From Candidula unifasciata (Eukaryota; Mollusca; Gastropoda; Stylommatophora; Geomitridae): 64,000 nucleotides of DNA. Shown here piece after piece: positions 34,915 to 46,398 of this stretch (positions are counted from its first letter, which is position 1; the number at the start of each line of letters is the position of its first letter). The notes beneath the pieces were generated by a model. The model was given only the letters and a program-made list of their open reading frames with translations. It was not told where the DNA came from and did no database searches. The stretch covers positions 360,001-424,000 of the forward strand of contig CAJHNH020003190.1 in assembly GCA_905116865.2 (NCBI GenBank). The letters are read 5' to 3'. The translations under genes were made by a program, and so were the position numbers.

Positions 34915-37012
34915 AATTAAAACATGCAGACTATGAATTGTGATTTGTTATTGAGTCAGAAAAGGCCTTTAGACTACTTTAATAATTGGTATAGACCACA
35001 GGAGAACCGGGAAAGAATTAAGAGCTTACTGAGCTGAGTACAAAGGCATCACTAAAATAAATCATTTATTAGAGACTGCCCCAGGTTGTTGCTGCCCTAC
35101 ATGGTGTCTCTTTGCTGTAAACAATCCCTGTGGTCGGAAGAGCGTGTGTGTGTCTATGTGTGTGTAGATATTTATATTCTTTTTTTGTGAACCGACTCTG
35201 GGGTATGCAGTAAAGTGAACTACCTGTTTGCAGCGATCAATAACATCAATCAGTAAAATGGAAAGCTGGCTTCGATTTTCCAATGTTCTGACCGAGGTTT
35301 GCAAATCAAAATAAAAAATAAAAAAAAATAAAAACGAAATTGTGACGAATGTATCGTTTTATTAATCATTTTCCAATCGAACTGTTTTAGGTTTGTTTGA
35401 AACATAGAAGGTTCCGGGTGTGATCATACATTTTCACAATGCCAAATAATTTGCAGCGTCATTTCAAGAAATGTGGATCAGTAAAGAAACAGATCGATGC
35501 ACACATGTCTCTCACAAACACACACATACACACGCACACACTCTCTCACTCAAACAGACATTTATATATCACATAATCAGTCTTTTATTTGCCGTTAAGC
35601 GCCGTGGAGGAAGTACACATTGCGTTGCATTGTTTAATGGGTAGCATTAAATATTGTCGTTCCGTGTGGATATAGTTGTAGCTTGTCTTTAATATCCTAA
35701 GCCCATGATCTTCTTGAGCGTCCTGTTGCGTTCACTGCTGCTTTAATCGCTGAAAAACTAATAGTTAGGGAGGGAATGTTTGTATTGGCACTTTTTGACG
35801 CATGCCTTGTGCATTTACTGCGTTTGTTTGCTGTTGGCCTTGCCTAGCCTGCAGTCGGTTTTAATCTTTCTACGAGGACACACAAATGCATAGGATTTCA
35901 GAGCACTTAGAAGTCAAGTAGGCCAGAGATGCCTTATCTATGACTACTAACGGCGTGATGACAGAGGTGGTGCCAGCTGGTACCATAGGACTATTCCCAT
36001 GTGGTTGACACTGTTATGTCTTAATGATATCTGCTATATCTGGTGTGGTATTTGACAAGGTAGAACAGAGATCACTCTCCACATTAGGCTGAAAACGCTG
36101 ATTTGTTTTCATGATTGTTAAAGTTAAAAATCCGAATTCACAAAATATGTGGAGAAAATAAAAAATAAAAACCATTTGTAGCTAATATCACCATATGAAG
36201 TTACATTGGAAAATGCCACAAAAAGTGTGAAATCATCTTTAGCACTTGATTTACACTTCAGCTCAATTGCTTCTTCTTCAGTAATGATAGTATAGCCAGT
36301 ATAGGCGATAGTAAAGGCGACAGTATATCATTTTAAACAATGAAAGGATTTCTGGGTAACTTCCAAGGGCAGTCATAATTTGATAGATCGGGAAAAACGG
36401 CACTGAACTTCTCTACTAGAAAATCTAAATGTGATTGAACTTAAACCCCAGGTTAATTATTTTAAGCTCCTTATTTTCCAACAGTTCACTAAGACGAGGA
36501 AAAGATAAAAAGTTATCTGTTTCAGTTCGTCGTTTCCATACCTCTGCCCTCGCCCTCGCCCACCTCCCGCGAGAGCTCTAATGGCATCATAGAATATAAT
36601 AATGATAGATCTCTTTTCTTTTTAACTCTTAAGAAAAACTTCGACTTTAGATTTACATCGAATGAACGGCCGAGCGCACGATAATTTAAATGCGAATTTT
36701 GCTGCATTCATTCTTGTTTGGCTTTGTTTCGGTTAGGAACAGTCACCGGAAGAACAATACGTAAACTCGCATAGTCCTAACGGCTGCTTGGTTCCGTCCA
36801 AATTAAAGAGTAATCTGGAATGCAATGATTCTGATTGTGAAATCTTTGAACGCCGCGCTATATCTATTCAGGATGGGTCATCCGTAATGGAGAGAATTGC
36901 TAAATAATAAAATAAAAAAGGATATAAAGTCAAATTCATCCAAACACTTTCATCAATCTCATTAAAGACAACTGAACATGAAATCGGCACCGCTTTGTTT
37001 AAAATTCTCGAT
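34915..37012. other. Unassigned intron 1 sequence
   Basis: No coding or element homology recognised; a CA-rich stretch lies at about 35516-35540. Confidence 0.4.
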
Positions 37013-37389
37013 ACCTCAGAGATGTGGTTTTACAGATCAATGCTTAAAATACCTTGGACAGCCCCCCCCCCCTTTTTCCCCAAAAAAAGCAGCCAAGAGG
37101 TTTTGAAAGAAGTAGGAGCTGGAAGATAACTAGTCACAGACATCAGAAGGAGACAGTCATCATTTTTCGGCCATGTTATGAAAAGATGGGAAATGGAATA
37201 TGTGGTGACAACTGGAAAGATCTGTGGAAGGGGGGATAGAGGAAGACAACGAGAGAAGATTCTTGACAGTCTTGTTGCATGACATGGAGGTGTGTCAGCA
37301 CACGAACTAATATATGCTGCAGGAAATCGCAAATTGTGGCGAGGCATAATCGCCCACGCCAGTCGACAAGGCACCTGATGATGATGATA
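37013..37389 (+). mobile_element. RTE-like LINE, 3' fragment (copy i)
   Basis: + strand RT C-terminus: EMWFYRSMLKIPWTA codons, [19 protein letters not shown] codons, [15 protein letters not shown] codons, WHGGVSAHELIYAAGNRKLW, RQGT/S stop and an ATGATGATGA tail at 37379-37388. The ORF reading is broken by a C-run insertion near 37062. Confidence 0.85.
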
Positions 37390-37480
37390 CACTATTTGTA
37401 TTCGTATTCGGCCGAATAGTTGGTCCCGCTATTCGTATTCGGCCGAATAGTGAAAATCACTATTCGGTAAAGCCCCAGTG
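37390..37480 (-). mobile_element. Terminal fragment of a probable hAT DNA transposon
   Basis: The reverse complement starts CTGGGGCTTTACCGAATAGT and has repeated subterminal TATTCGGCCGAATA motifs, a layout found at hAT element ends. Only one end is present. It follows the RTE tail directly. Confidence 0.45.
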
Positions 37481-37636
37481 AAAACACTAACGATGTAATT
37501 CACGGAAAGATCCATGATACCATAACAAGGGAGCCCCCTGCGACTATACAGCGATCATTGTTGACCCTCGCCTTATGTTTTGTCTATATCTGGTGCAAGA
37601 GCAACAACAAATCTTCTATCTTTCTATCATCTTTAA

Positions 37637-37834
37637 CCCTACCAGGACATCACACAAGCGATAAACACCCGATGACACAAAGTGCCACCATATGGATAAG
37701 GATCACCGTGGAGAGGTCCCAGAAACCGCGTTCAGCCATTAGACTATATTTATGGCTGGGGCTATATTGCAGTCCCTGGCAAGATCCAGAGTAGGGCTTT
37801 AAATAACGAAAAAATGCATCTCTTTAATGGATGA
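37637..37834 (-). repeat. Short interspersed repeat F, copy 3
   Basis: Starts CCCTACCAGGACATCACACA and ends with a TGCATCTC...GGATGACGAG tail shared with copy 5, so the family extends about 30 bp beyond the TTTGAAGCCC boundary. Confidence 0.82.
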
Positions 37835-37883
37835 CGAGATAATATATCAACAACAAATTGAAGCCTGACTGACTGAATTTCTG

Positions 37884-38059
37884 CCCCACCAGGACATCAC
37901 ACAAGCGATAAACACCCAATGACACAAAGTGCCACCATGTGGATAAGGATCGCCGTGGAGAGGTCTCAGAAATCGCGTTCAGACAATTGGCCATATTTAT
38001 GGCCTGCCTATATTGCGGCCTCTGGCAAAAGCTAGGGTGGGGCTTCAAAAAAAAAAAAT
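37884..38059 (-). repeat. Short interspersed repeat F, copy 4
   Basis: Starts CCCCACCAGGACATCACACA and ends GGGCTTCAAAAAA. Same orientation as copies 3 and 5. Confidence 0.82.
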
Positions 38060-38430
38060 TCATCCTAAAAAGGACGAAGGCAAAATATAATTTAATTGAA
38101 GCCTATCTAAAAAATGACAGTCGCTCCTGTCAAACCTGAGAGAAAATAATACTCCAAAAATATAATAGCAATTCACTACAAAGACAGGAGAAAACCCCAC
38201 CTTACCGGACAGGGTAAATCTTTCGTTACGTAAAACACAGATTTCTAAGACCAATTCCTAATATTAGAGACACAATGACAAAGACGACACCACAAGAGGA
38301 AGATCTTCAAACACAAGGCTGAAAACTCCGAACACAAGATTGACAACTCATATTACAAGTGGGGTAATGCCTAACACAGGACAGACAACCCATAACGCAA
38401 GAAGGACAACCAGTAGTAAGTAAATTTAAA

Positions 38431-38598
38431 CCCCCACCAGGACATCACACATGACGATACACACCCGGTGACACAAAGTGCCACCATGAGGATGAGGATC
38501 ACCCGTGGAGAGTTCCCAGATACCGCGTTCAAACGTTAGGCTATATTGCGGCCCCTGACAACAAAATAACCAAAAATTGCATCTCACAGGGGGATGAC
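38431..38598 (-). repeat. Short interspersed repeat F, copy 5
   Basis: Starts CCCCCACCAGGACATCACAC; the GGCAAAAGCC-GGGTGGGGC segment is deleted, and the TGCATCTCACAGGGGGATGA tail is present. Confidence 0.8.
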
Positions 38599-39500
38599 AA
38601 AGAATAAGAAGGACAACTTCTAACACAACGAGACAGACCATAAAACTAGAAATACGAGTTGGGAATCCAACAGGAGCAAATCCTGGAAACCGCATCCAGT
38701 CATATAAACACTTATCCTGGGACAACCTACTGTGGCTATTGAACCCTGTATCCTATGTGGGGACCAAAGTCTGTGGGGTAAATTTGTCATATAAGCTGTT
38801 AAATTGTCCTAAAATACAAAGTCAGATAACAGATGAACTTTTAATTCCATACAGTCAAACATTCTTAGAACAAATTCTGGAACAAGACTAAAGTCCAGAG
38901 TTTGTAGCTGGTAAACACGAAGAAGCAAAAGCTTAGACTACAACTTCGATGGGTTTGTTTTACTATGTTGTAAGAGACTGGGTTTTGTGCCAGAAGCCCA
39001 ATAATATACAGCACTACTTGATGGGATTCAAGAACTCCAAATGAAACTATTAGCTGACTATATAAATCTCTATACATTACCTATGACGATGGAAAATTTG
39101 TTCACATGACCAGACCTAAAAACCTGCATGACAAGGTTAAGCAAATTTATCACCAGAACCAGAATCCATATAAAGAAGTGTAAGGAATGTCAATGCTCTA
39201 TCTCTGAAGAAGCCTATTCTAAAGATAACATCAACGAGGATAATCAACTGTTTTACCAAGGACATAATAAATCCACTATTTTAAATGACACGGTGTAAGT
39301 AAGATTGTTTGAATATTAAAGTACAATTTGTATCCTTAATCACAACCCAAACCAAAGCAATATTTGAAACAATGCAAATTACTTATTTGCCTTAAATAAA
39401 TAATTGCACAATATATAAAAAAATATATATATATATGCACTGAGAACTCGACGAAAACCTTGTATCTTAATTATACACCTGAGGTTTGAACAGGATATAT
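38599..39500. other. Unassigned intron 1 sequence
   Basis: No homology recognised; short (AT)n at about 39423-39436. Confidence 0.4.
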
Positions 39501-39507
39501 TTGTGAA

Positions 39508-39553
39508 AATTACTACTACTGCTACTACTACTACTACTACAACAACAACAACA

Positions 39554-39651
<98 letters not shown>

Positions 39652-39664
39652 GACGACGACGACG

Positions 39665-39734
<70 letters not shown>

Positions 39735-39789
39735 TTAATACTAATACTACTGTTACTACTACTACTACTTCTACTACTACTACTACTAT

Positions 39790-39855
<66 letters not shown>
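39508..39855. repeat. (TAC)n trinucleotide array, copy 2
   Basis: About 345 bp of TAC/ACT with an ACG patch (39650-39665) and the irregular string ATTAATACTAATACTACTGT at about 39733, also found in the array at 25955. Poly-Thr, poly-Val and poly-Tyr frames are artefacts. Confidence 0.97.
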
Positions 39856-40309
39856 ATGAGGGTAGGTTGTAGCCTTAAAGAATAGGTTCGAACAATCAAT
39901 TGACAGTTCTTTTGCATCTGGGTCATCTGTAGTTTTTAGGTCTAGGGGTTTATCCTTTGAAACAAACAAACAAAAAACAGCGCCATCAGATATATATGCG
40001 TTTTCTTGAGCAGTATATTAAGAATGGATAAATTCTGACCAGTGCGCTGGTACTTGAATAGAGGCTTAAATATCATGACAACCCCCACCCCCCTCAACCT
40101 TTTTTTTAAACCCTCTCTTTCTTTTTTCGCTCAAGGAAAAAAAAAAGCTCACCCGCCCCTTATCATGCACAGACGCACTCTTTTGTGAATTTTGTTTATG
40201 CATTTATTATTTGAAATATATTTATTTTGCGTTTAGTAATTATTATTTTTAATAATAAGTTCTTCCGCCCATTGAGGTTCCTCAAATGTTTAGAGAGTGG
40301 AGTGACAAG

Positions 40310-40500
40310 CATACCTTTCTGTCGGTCTAGCAGTCAGAGGTTCGACTCCCCAGCAAGGCGGATTTATTTTGTCTAGGCTGACAGGTCGACCATCCTAACT
40401 TTGGAACCAGGAAATGTCCCTATAAGTAAAAACGGGCTCGGCGACCGGCATGAAACATTGACCGCATGACGATGATTCGTGGAATGTAGTACTGGCACGG
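40310..40500 (+). mobile_element. Possible tRNA-derived SINE of another family
   Basis: GGTTCGACTCCCCAGCAAGG at about 40350 is a good tRNA B box/T arm, preceded by GTCGGTCTAGCAGTCAG. The rest does not match the SINE at 40967. Only one copy seen, so the class is tentative. Confidence 0.3.
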
Positions 40501-40966
40501 TTGGTCTATAAAAAAAAATTTAAATCACGGTAAATCGAACAAGACACATAGAAATGGAACCTTTGTTTGTTTAAGCGTAGACACATGTGAGACAGAAAAC
40601 AATATAGCCTAAAAAGACTTCATGCAGTGTTACCAAACAAGCAGGAATCTTGTTTTATGTGTGATACAATCCTGTCTTGCCTATCAGGTGCTTTAATCTA
40701 GTTACAATCTTGTCTTTCCCAAAAAGTGCATGAATCTGCTATGTGATTCAATCCTGTCTTACCAATCACTTGTAGAAATGTTATGTCAGATACATTCCTT
40801 ATCGCTCAACAGGTTCAGTAATCTGATGTGTGATACGATCCTTGCTCATCAAGTTCAGTAATGTGATGTGTGATAAAATGCTGCTCCGCCCATCAAGTAA
40901 GGGATATGTGTCGGCAATGAAGGCTAGAATTATATACATCATACCAAATAGTCTTGCTCAACATCG

Positions 40967-41165
40967 GCGTCTGTGGCTTAGGCGTTGCGAAAGCACTTCG
41001 TAATGCCGCGGGGCCGGGTTTGACCCCAGCTCGCTAGTTTTGACAGTATTACCGAGAGCTGATCGTTCAGCAAGCAGTGACAAACTACTGAACGTAAAAT
41101 TTGCCTAGAAAAACTACAACAGCCAAAAAATGCTGGGACTGGTTCTGCAACGTCCAGTAAATACA
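40967..41165 (+). mobile_element. tRNA-derived SINE, copy 3
   Basis: A 199-bp unit starting GCGTCTGTGGCTTAGGCGTT, with B box GGGTTTGACCCC, body GAGAGCTGATCGTTCAGCAA, AAATTTGCCTAGAAAAACTA and AAAAATGCTGGGACTGGTTC. Flanked by CAACATCG on both sides (40959-40966, 41166-41173). Confidence 0.88.
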
Positions 41166-41639
41166 CAACATCGTTAGCATCATTACAGACCATTTCTGCT
41201 GTAAGGCACCGTGGAACAATTTGCGACCCAGTGTACTATGGCTGGCACCGACTATTATTATGATGTGAAGGCTTAAAGTATATTTAATGGTGTCGATTCA
41301 TTTTTTTGCGTGGCCGTCCTCTTGCTCATGTAGCTGATCAGAGATGTAGTGATTGTGATGGTACTTGATGTTGCTGCATCCTAATGAGATAAGCAAACCA
41401 CTAGATCAGCTGTTTTTCGATTAATCTAGTCCAAGGTGTCGTTCCAACAATCTTTCGGATAATATTATTCACTCGATTTCAAATGGTTAGGGTGGCGGTT
41501 TTTCATAGGCCTCTGATCTCGCAGTTGATGAATATGCTGTTTATAATCTGTTTGCACTCATAACATAACTTTAGCCTTGATCCGTTAGGGTCGTGGAGGT
41601 GTATCGAAGCACAAGCACGCTTGATGAATAAGTGTATGT

Positions 41640-41810
41640 TAACTTAGTCCTGTCCATATCTTGATGTTTTCATTCTAGGTTCTTCTTTGCCATTCTCGTC
41701 TGCGACTAACTCCAGCGTTCTTTGCAATCGAATCATGTCTCACCAGGTGCCTGAACCAAGCTAGCTTGCAAAGTTTCACTACTGTCAAGAAAGGCCCCTG
41801 GTGTCCTGCA
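41640..41810 (-). mobile_element. LINE RT C-terminal fragment
   Basis: Minus strand: LCKLAWFRHLVRHDSIAKNA, then SRRREWQRRT, close to the KLAWFGHVTRHDSLSKT...GGRRRGRQR block of many invertebrate LINEs. Too short to classify. Confidence 0.5.
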
Positions 41811-41939
41811 AATTCCTATATTTAGTCTCTTGACATATTTGTTAGTTTTGTGACCTAAATAACTAATTCGTTTTTTTTTTTAAATTTTTTGGTTTTTGTT
41901 TTATTCAACGGATCAACATCATGCCACACGCGTGCAACC

Positions 41940-42190
41940 CATAAGTGCTCCTCCGTTCTTCTTCTAACTCAGGCCTGAGTACGAAGAATCTCAGCGCAAT
42001 GCACGAACTCTGTTGCATAGGCGAGGATCCTGAAATGCTTTGGGTAGATTTTTTAAAATTCAAATTTGGCCGGACAACGCCGTTAGGCTACTCTTTTCGA
42101 TTTTCAACTGCCAAGAGATGTTTTTTACGTGCGCAACAGTACACACGGGCTGGACGCTGGTCTTACTACCCAGAGATCATGGGGAAATTA
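41940..42190 (+). repeat. Interspersed repeat E, copy 2
   Basis: Reverse-orientation partner of 5545-5800. It continues into ACCCGGGACCTCT-type sequence to about 42260 that is not shared. Confidence 0.7.
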
Positions 42191-42614
42191 CTAGAAAACC
42201 ACGTAAAAATCCAATTCTTCACCGGGGCCTGAACCCGGGACCTCTAACACTATGCCTTGAGACAACTCAGTTCGCCTAACTAATGCGAAAAATGTGACTA
42301 TAGCACGCATAGTTATGTTTGGATGTCTTAATAACGGTAGCAATTAGTATTATCAGGGAACGATATAAAACTGAACGAAAAGTATATCAGCGAGCTATCA
42401 ATTGGTATTGGCTTCGTTTTCTCATAAACTGTTGAAATATGATGTACAGTATTCTTTAGATTATCAATATTAGGAATAATGAATTCAATATTTGTTACCA
42501 AAGCAGGCAAATATCTGGAATATAAAAACTGGAACATGTGACTGGAAAATATTAATTGAAAAAGAGGAGGAAGACTTCTTCTTCTGCGTTCGATATCAGT
42601 CATACTAAACATTG
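42191..42614. other. Unassigned intron 1 sequence
   Basis: No homology recognised. Confidence 0.35.
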
Positions 42615-43090
42615 AGTCCCGTCTGGGTCACAAATAGGATAGTGCGTTTAAGGTCGCCACCGTTCCCCCATAGCTTCTTTCGCAATGTGGATCTCCTGGG
42701 CCAGATCCACAGTCTTTGCTGGGAGAGGTAAGGGCAGTACTGCAGTATGTGCTCAGGGGTCTGTCTTTCTGCTCCACAATCACAGGCAGCAGATTCTCTT
42801 ATACCTATCTTGTACAGGTGTGCTCGAAGACCACAGTGTCCATCCGAAGTCTAAAAATTTATGTTTGTTCTTTCCTGTTGAGTTTGTTTATGCTGTCACT
42901 CTCTGGTCTGTAATCTCCATTCTGCCTTCTCCACTCCCGCTTGAAAGACTGCTTTAGCGCTGTTTTGGTTTCCTTGTAGCTGTGTGGTGGATGAGGTTGT
43001 GGAAGATTACTCCCAGCTTTTGCCAACTCATCTGCTGTCTCATTTCCTTGAATACCACAATGAGCTGGTATCCACTGCAAGACCAGTTCT
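42615..43090 (-). mobile_element. LINE RNase H and C-terminal fragment (family C)
   Basis: Minus strand: MQWIPAHCGIQGNETADELA, then KAGSNLPQPHPPHSYKETKT, REWRRQNGDY, INKLNRKEQT, RLRTGHCGLRAHL-type and CDCGAE-type codons across frames, ending in GDLKRTILF-type codons. W-P-H-G-GNE-AD is the final RNase H catalytic region. It differs from families A and B, so it is a third RNase-H LINE. Confidence 0.8.
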
Positions 43091-43099
43091 GCTCCCTTG

Positions 43100-43246
43100 G
43101 AGAAGACAATAGAAAGAGGAAGACAATATTAGAAGAATGTTGACAGCCTGTTCTCACGGCTTGAAAAGATGTCAGCATATGAAATGGTACATGCGGTTAG
43201 AAATTGCTCGCCTATATTAGTCAGCAAGACGCTTGATAATAATGAT
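43100..43246 (+). mobile_element. RTE-like LINE, degenerate 3' end (copy j)
   Basis: GAGAAGACAATAGAAAGAGG, MLTACSHGLKRCQHMKWYMR-like codons and CTTGATAATAATGATG match the last ~130 bp of the RTE copies. Confidence 0.6.
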
Positions 43247-45800
43247 GTTAACAACAAATATAAGCCATTAACACAGACACCAGAGGGTATGTCTTCCTTC
43301 CAAGTGGCTTCTTTCAGTAAGCAAATACTAATTGTGCTTCAATTTAAAAAAAAAACTAAAAATGCATGCATTCACAGTGCACACGCCTTATAAATCTAAT
43401 TACTGGAGGTTTGTGGTTTGCTAAAGATAAGCAATATGAAAATGTGTAGCTGTATTGATTGCACTGTCATCATTCAGCTGAGGTATTGTCATAGAAACAC
43501 TTATGGCTGGCTCAAGAAGCAAACATTGCAGGGAGGCTGTCTTTTCGTCCTCTTTGTGAAATATGCCTGTTATACCTTCAAGTTCTAAGGGGGATAAATA
43601 ACAATTACAGTTCGTATCCATTAATTCTTTGCTGTCTTATTTCAACTTCCTTGGTCATTTATAATCTTTTAGCCTCTCTCTGCCTGTTATGTTGTTTTTA
43701 GTCTGGCTTTTCATTGTAGTGGCTCAGTCCAAGACTTATTAGCTGTGCTTACATGTTTTATGTATTTCACTAAGTGTTTACTCCAGGTCTCCTCGTATGT
43801 CCTCGGCTTGTTGATCTTCGTCCACACTTAATGTGTTATCATTAATCTTTTGTAGCTTACAAAGAATTACTCTTATTAGATTTGAAATCTTGAGCCTCTC
43901 CTGATTTGGTCATATTATTCACACAATTACTTATTTGAAAACTATTCTCCGTGTATAGATAAAGAAGCAGACAAAAGAACTGATATCACTAGTGTGTGAA
44001 CAGACTGCACGTATTACTGAAGATAAATAACAGTGAAATACACATTAACGGAAAAGAACAATATTGGACTTCGTTGTCTAAGGAAAAAAACCGATGGAGA
44101 CTGCACGTGATTAGGCTGTAGTTTTTGTTGTGATGTATTTTAATTTCATGACACCCCACTCCTCAGAATTCACTTATATCTACACTGATTCACAGATAAA
44201 TATAGATGCACATTTGTTCAGCCTTCTCATTTTATTTAATTTATTGGATGACAGTTGCCATTATTTAAAATAATGAAAGATCTGATAAACTGGTCAGTTT
44301 TGCTGTAGTAGCAGAGATCTATAGATTGCTCTGATATTGTTAGTGCCTTAAGATGGGAAGAGGATTTTGGGAACAGCATATCCACATCACTGCTGAGAAT
44401 TCACCAACTGAGAGTAAAGATCGGTACAGTAATGAACGAGAGGCACACAGGACTTTCAAGGAGTCTTATTAACAAGCATAGGACTGGGACTTCTAACTGC
44501 AAGATGCTGATCTGTTGAAGGGAAAATCAGACCTCCAGTGGATGTTTGTCTGCCCAAGTCCACTATAATACTTTCATTTATATTGTTTATATTATCTCTA
44601 TGTATCTTGTTTTATGTTTATTATAAGATTTGCAAACTCCCCCCTCCCCTTCCCCTTCCCCCAACTGAATTTCCTAAGTTTACCTTAATTATTCTTGGAG
44701 GTTAACCCTAATTTACATGCTAGTGGGCAAAGTCTTATGTTGTAGGTTAGCGGTAGGGTAACTAATATGAATTGAGTAAATAATGGCCATTTCTTAATTA
44801 AGAAGTAAGAAAAAAATACTTATAGACAAAAAAATGTTCATATTATAGTATCATTAAAATATCAGTTATAATATTGAAAGTAATATTTGTTACTTTTCAC
44901 AGTAAAAATAAACTTTTCTCTATTTTACTAGCAAAGCTCATGAAGCAGTCACAGTAATATTTATATTTCAGTTTGTTTTAACTGCGTGCTGTAGCTTGAT
45001 TTGATGGCCTCAAATTGATTTGAACTTAAATACTGAAACAAATATTTGAATAGAGAAAGTAATCTTTCATAACTTTAAAATTGTGGGGTGTTCTGCAGGG
45101 ATTCAGTTCCCTGCCTGTTCATGAAACCTAACTCAACTTTCTGGATCAGTCAATGACTTACATTTTCTGCAAGCACTTGTTCCCGATTATACTCATTTTT
45201 CAAAATGTTCTGGGAAGTAAATTCCAATGCGCCAATGGTGTAAATAAGACCCTAACATTTTTCACCACTCCATTTTGTTGACATCTTTTACATCTTATGC
45301 TTGTACATACTATATGTACTTGTGAATATGTCAGTGTCTTAATCATAGACACAAATAAAATCTTTGTTGTGTACTATAACAATAAGACGACACATTATTT
45401 TACATATATGATGAATTCAAGTAGGCCTATCTCTATTAGTTTACTCTTGTGATTCTCATTTTTGCATTGTAATTTCTTATATGAACCAATTCTGTCTCGG
45501 TAGTTACTTTAAATAAAAAAAAATGTGTCCTAATGAGAAAGAGTTAAATAACTAGGTGGAACAACAATGACCAGAACACTGTGAGTCAGGTTAGTTAACT
45601 CTCAATGACAAAATGAATGAAAAATATAATAAAGGCTGAGTAAGTTAAAATGTCACAATTGTCTGGATGAGATTAAATGCTTTCTGTATGTTTGTGATAT
45701 TTCATACAACACAGCAGGATATGGACTATTTTAATAGTGAAGGTTTAGTTTTAATATAACATGAATTTGTAGCTTCAAGGTAACAAGGCTTTGCTGGGAA
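43247..45800. other. Unassigned 3' part of intron 1
   Basis: No coding or element homology recognised. Confidence 0.4.
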
Positions 45801-45807
45801 TAATTAA

Positions 45808-45945
45808 CTCTTTGAGTCCCAAGGAACGCATCATACGTTCATAGATTCCTACCTAGAGGCCCAATGAATGCATGATGCACCGATGTAACGTCTCTCTTGA
45901 CTACCCCTTGGGCCTGTGATGCTAAACCCCCTGGGACTTGAAGAG
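45808..45945. mobile_element. MITE-like inverted repeat (piggyBac-type TTAA flank)
   Basis: The left terminal repeat CTCTTTGAGTCCCAAGG follows TTAA (45804-45807); the right end CCTGGGACTTGAAGAG is its imperfect complement and is followed by TTAC. Length 138 bp, no coding capacity. A TTAA target and a C-CTTTGAGTCCC-like end suggest a piggyBac-derived MITE. Confidence 0.65.
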
Positions 45946-45981
45946 TTACACTGTCAAACCGTCTTCTATTTTTTACTGCAG

Positions 45982-46059
45982 AATTCAACAACTGGAACAC
46001 CCGTCACTATGAAAGTTGATGAAAAAGGCTACATAATGTACTGGAGGGACCAGAATAAG
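45982..46059 (+). CDS. PLCB1: PLC-beta exon 2 (PH domain)
   Basis: Twenty-six codons in phase 0/0, starting NSTTGTPVTMKVDEKGYIMY and ending WRDQNK. The block D-GY-MYWRDQNK corresponds to the beta-strand of the PLC-beta PH domain that reads as DPQGFFFYWTDQNK in vertebrate PLCB1. The acceptor is a pyrimidine-rich tract followed by TGCAG; the donor is AAG|GTAGGT. An open frame around the exon (45916-46116) extends into intron on both sides and should not be read as protein. A 138-bp MITE-like inverted repeat ends about 36 bp upstream of the exon. Confidence 0.9.
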
Positions 46060-46329
46060 GTAGGTGTACTTGATGGCACTCAGGCAAATATATCTATGTT
46101 TTTAATGACTTTATGAAATATATCTGAGTACATGCTTGTCAAAATAGTTACTTAACTGGACATACTGTGTGTAAACATTACAATAATATATTATGAGCAT
46201 GGTTAAGCATACATATAAAAGTCTTTACCTATAAAGATGTGTGTGACAGGCAGACACATTTCACTGTGTTGAAGAAGCAAATGTATACAACTAATTCAGC
46301 AAATATTTTATCATTTGTTCATGCTCTAG

Positions 46330-46398
46330 GAAATGGACTTTCTGGACATTGCCCTCATCAGTGACACAAGGACTGGCAGTCAAGTGAAAATACCAAAG
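46330..46398 (+). CDS. PLCB1: PLC-beta exon 3 (PH domain)
   Basis: Twenty-three codons in phase 0/0: EMDFLDIALISDTRTGSQVK then IPK. This matches the PLC-beta PH block ELLDLSLVKDARCGRHAK-PK. The acceptor is TCTAG. The donor is AAG|GTTGGA, which has GT but departs from the usual GTRAGT consensus at +3 and +4. Exon length and phase agree with the neighbouring exons, so I keep it. Confidence 0.88.

Noticed and set aside
45916..46116. 66-codon open frame as an independent small gene
   Set aside because: Only codons 45982-46059 have PLC-beta homology; the flanks are intron, and the splice signals are clear.
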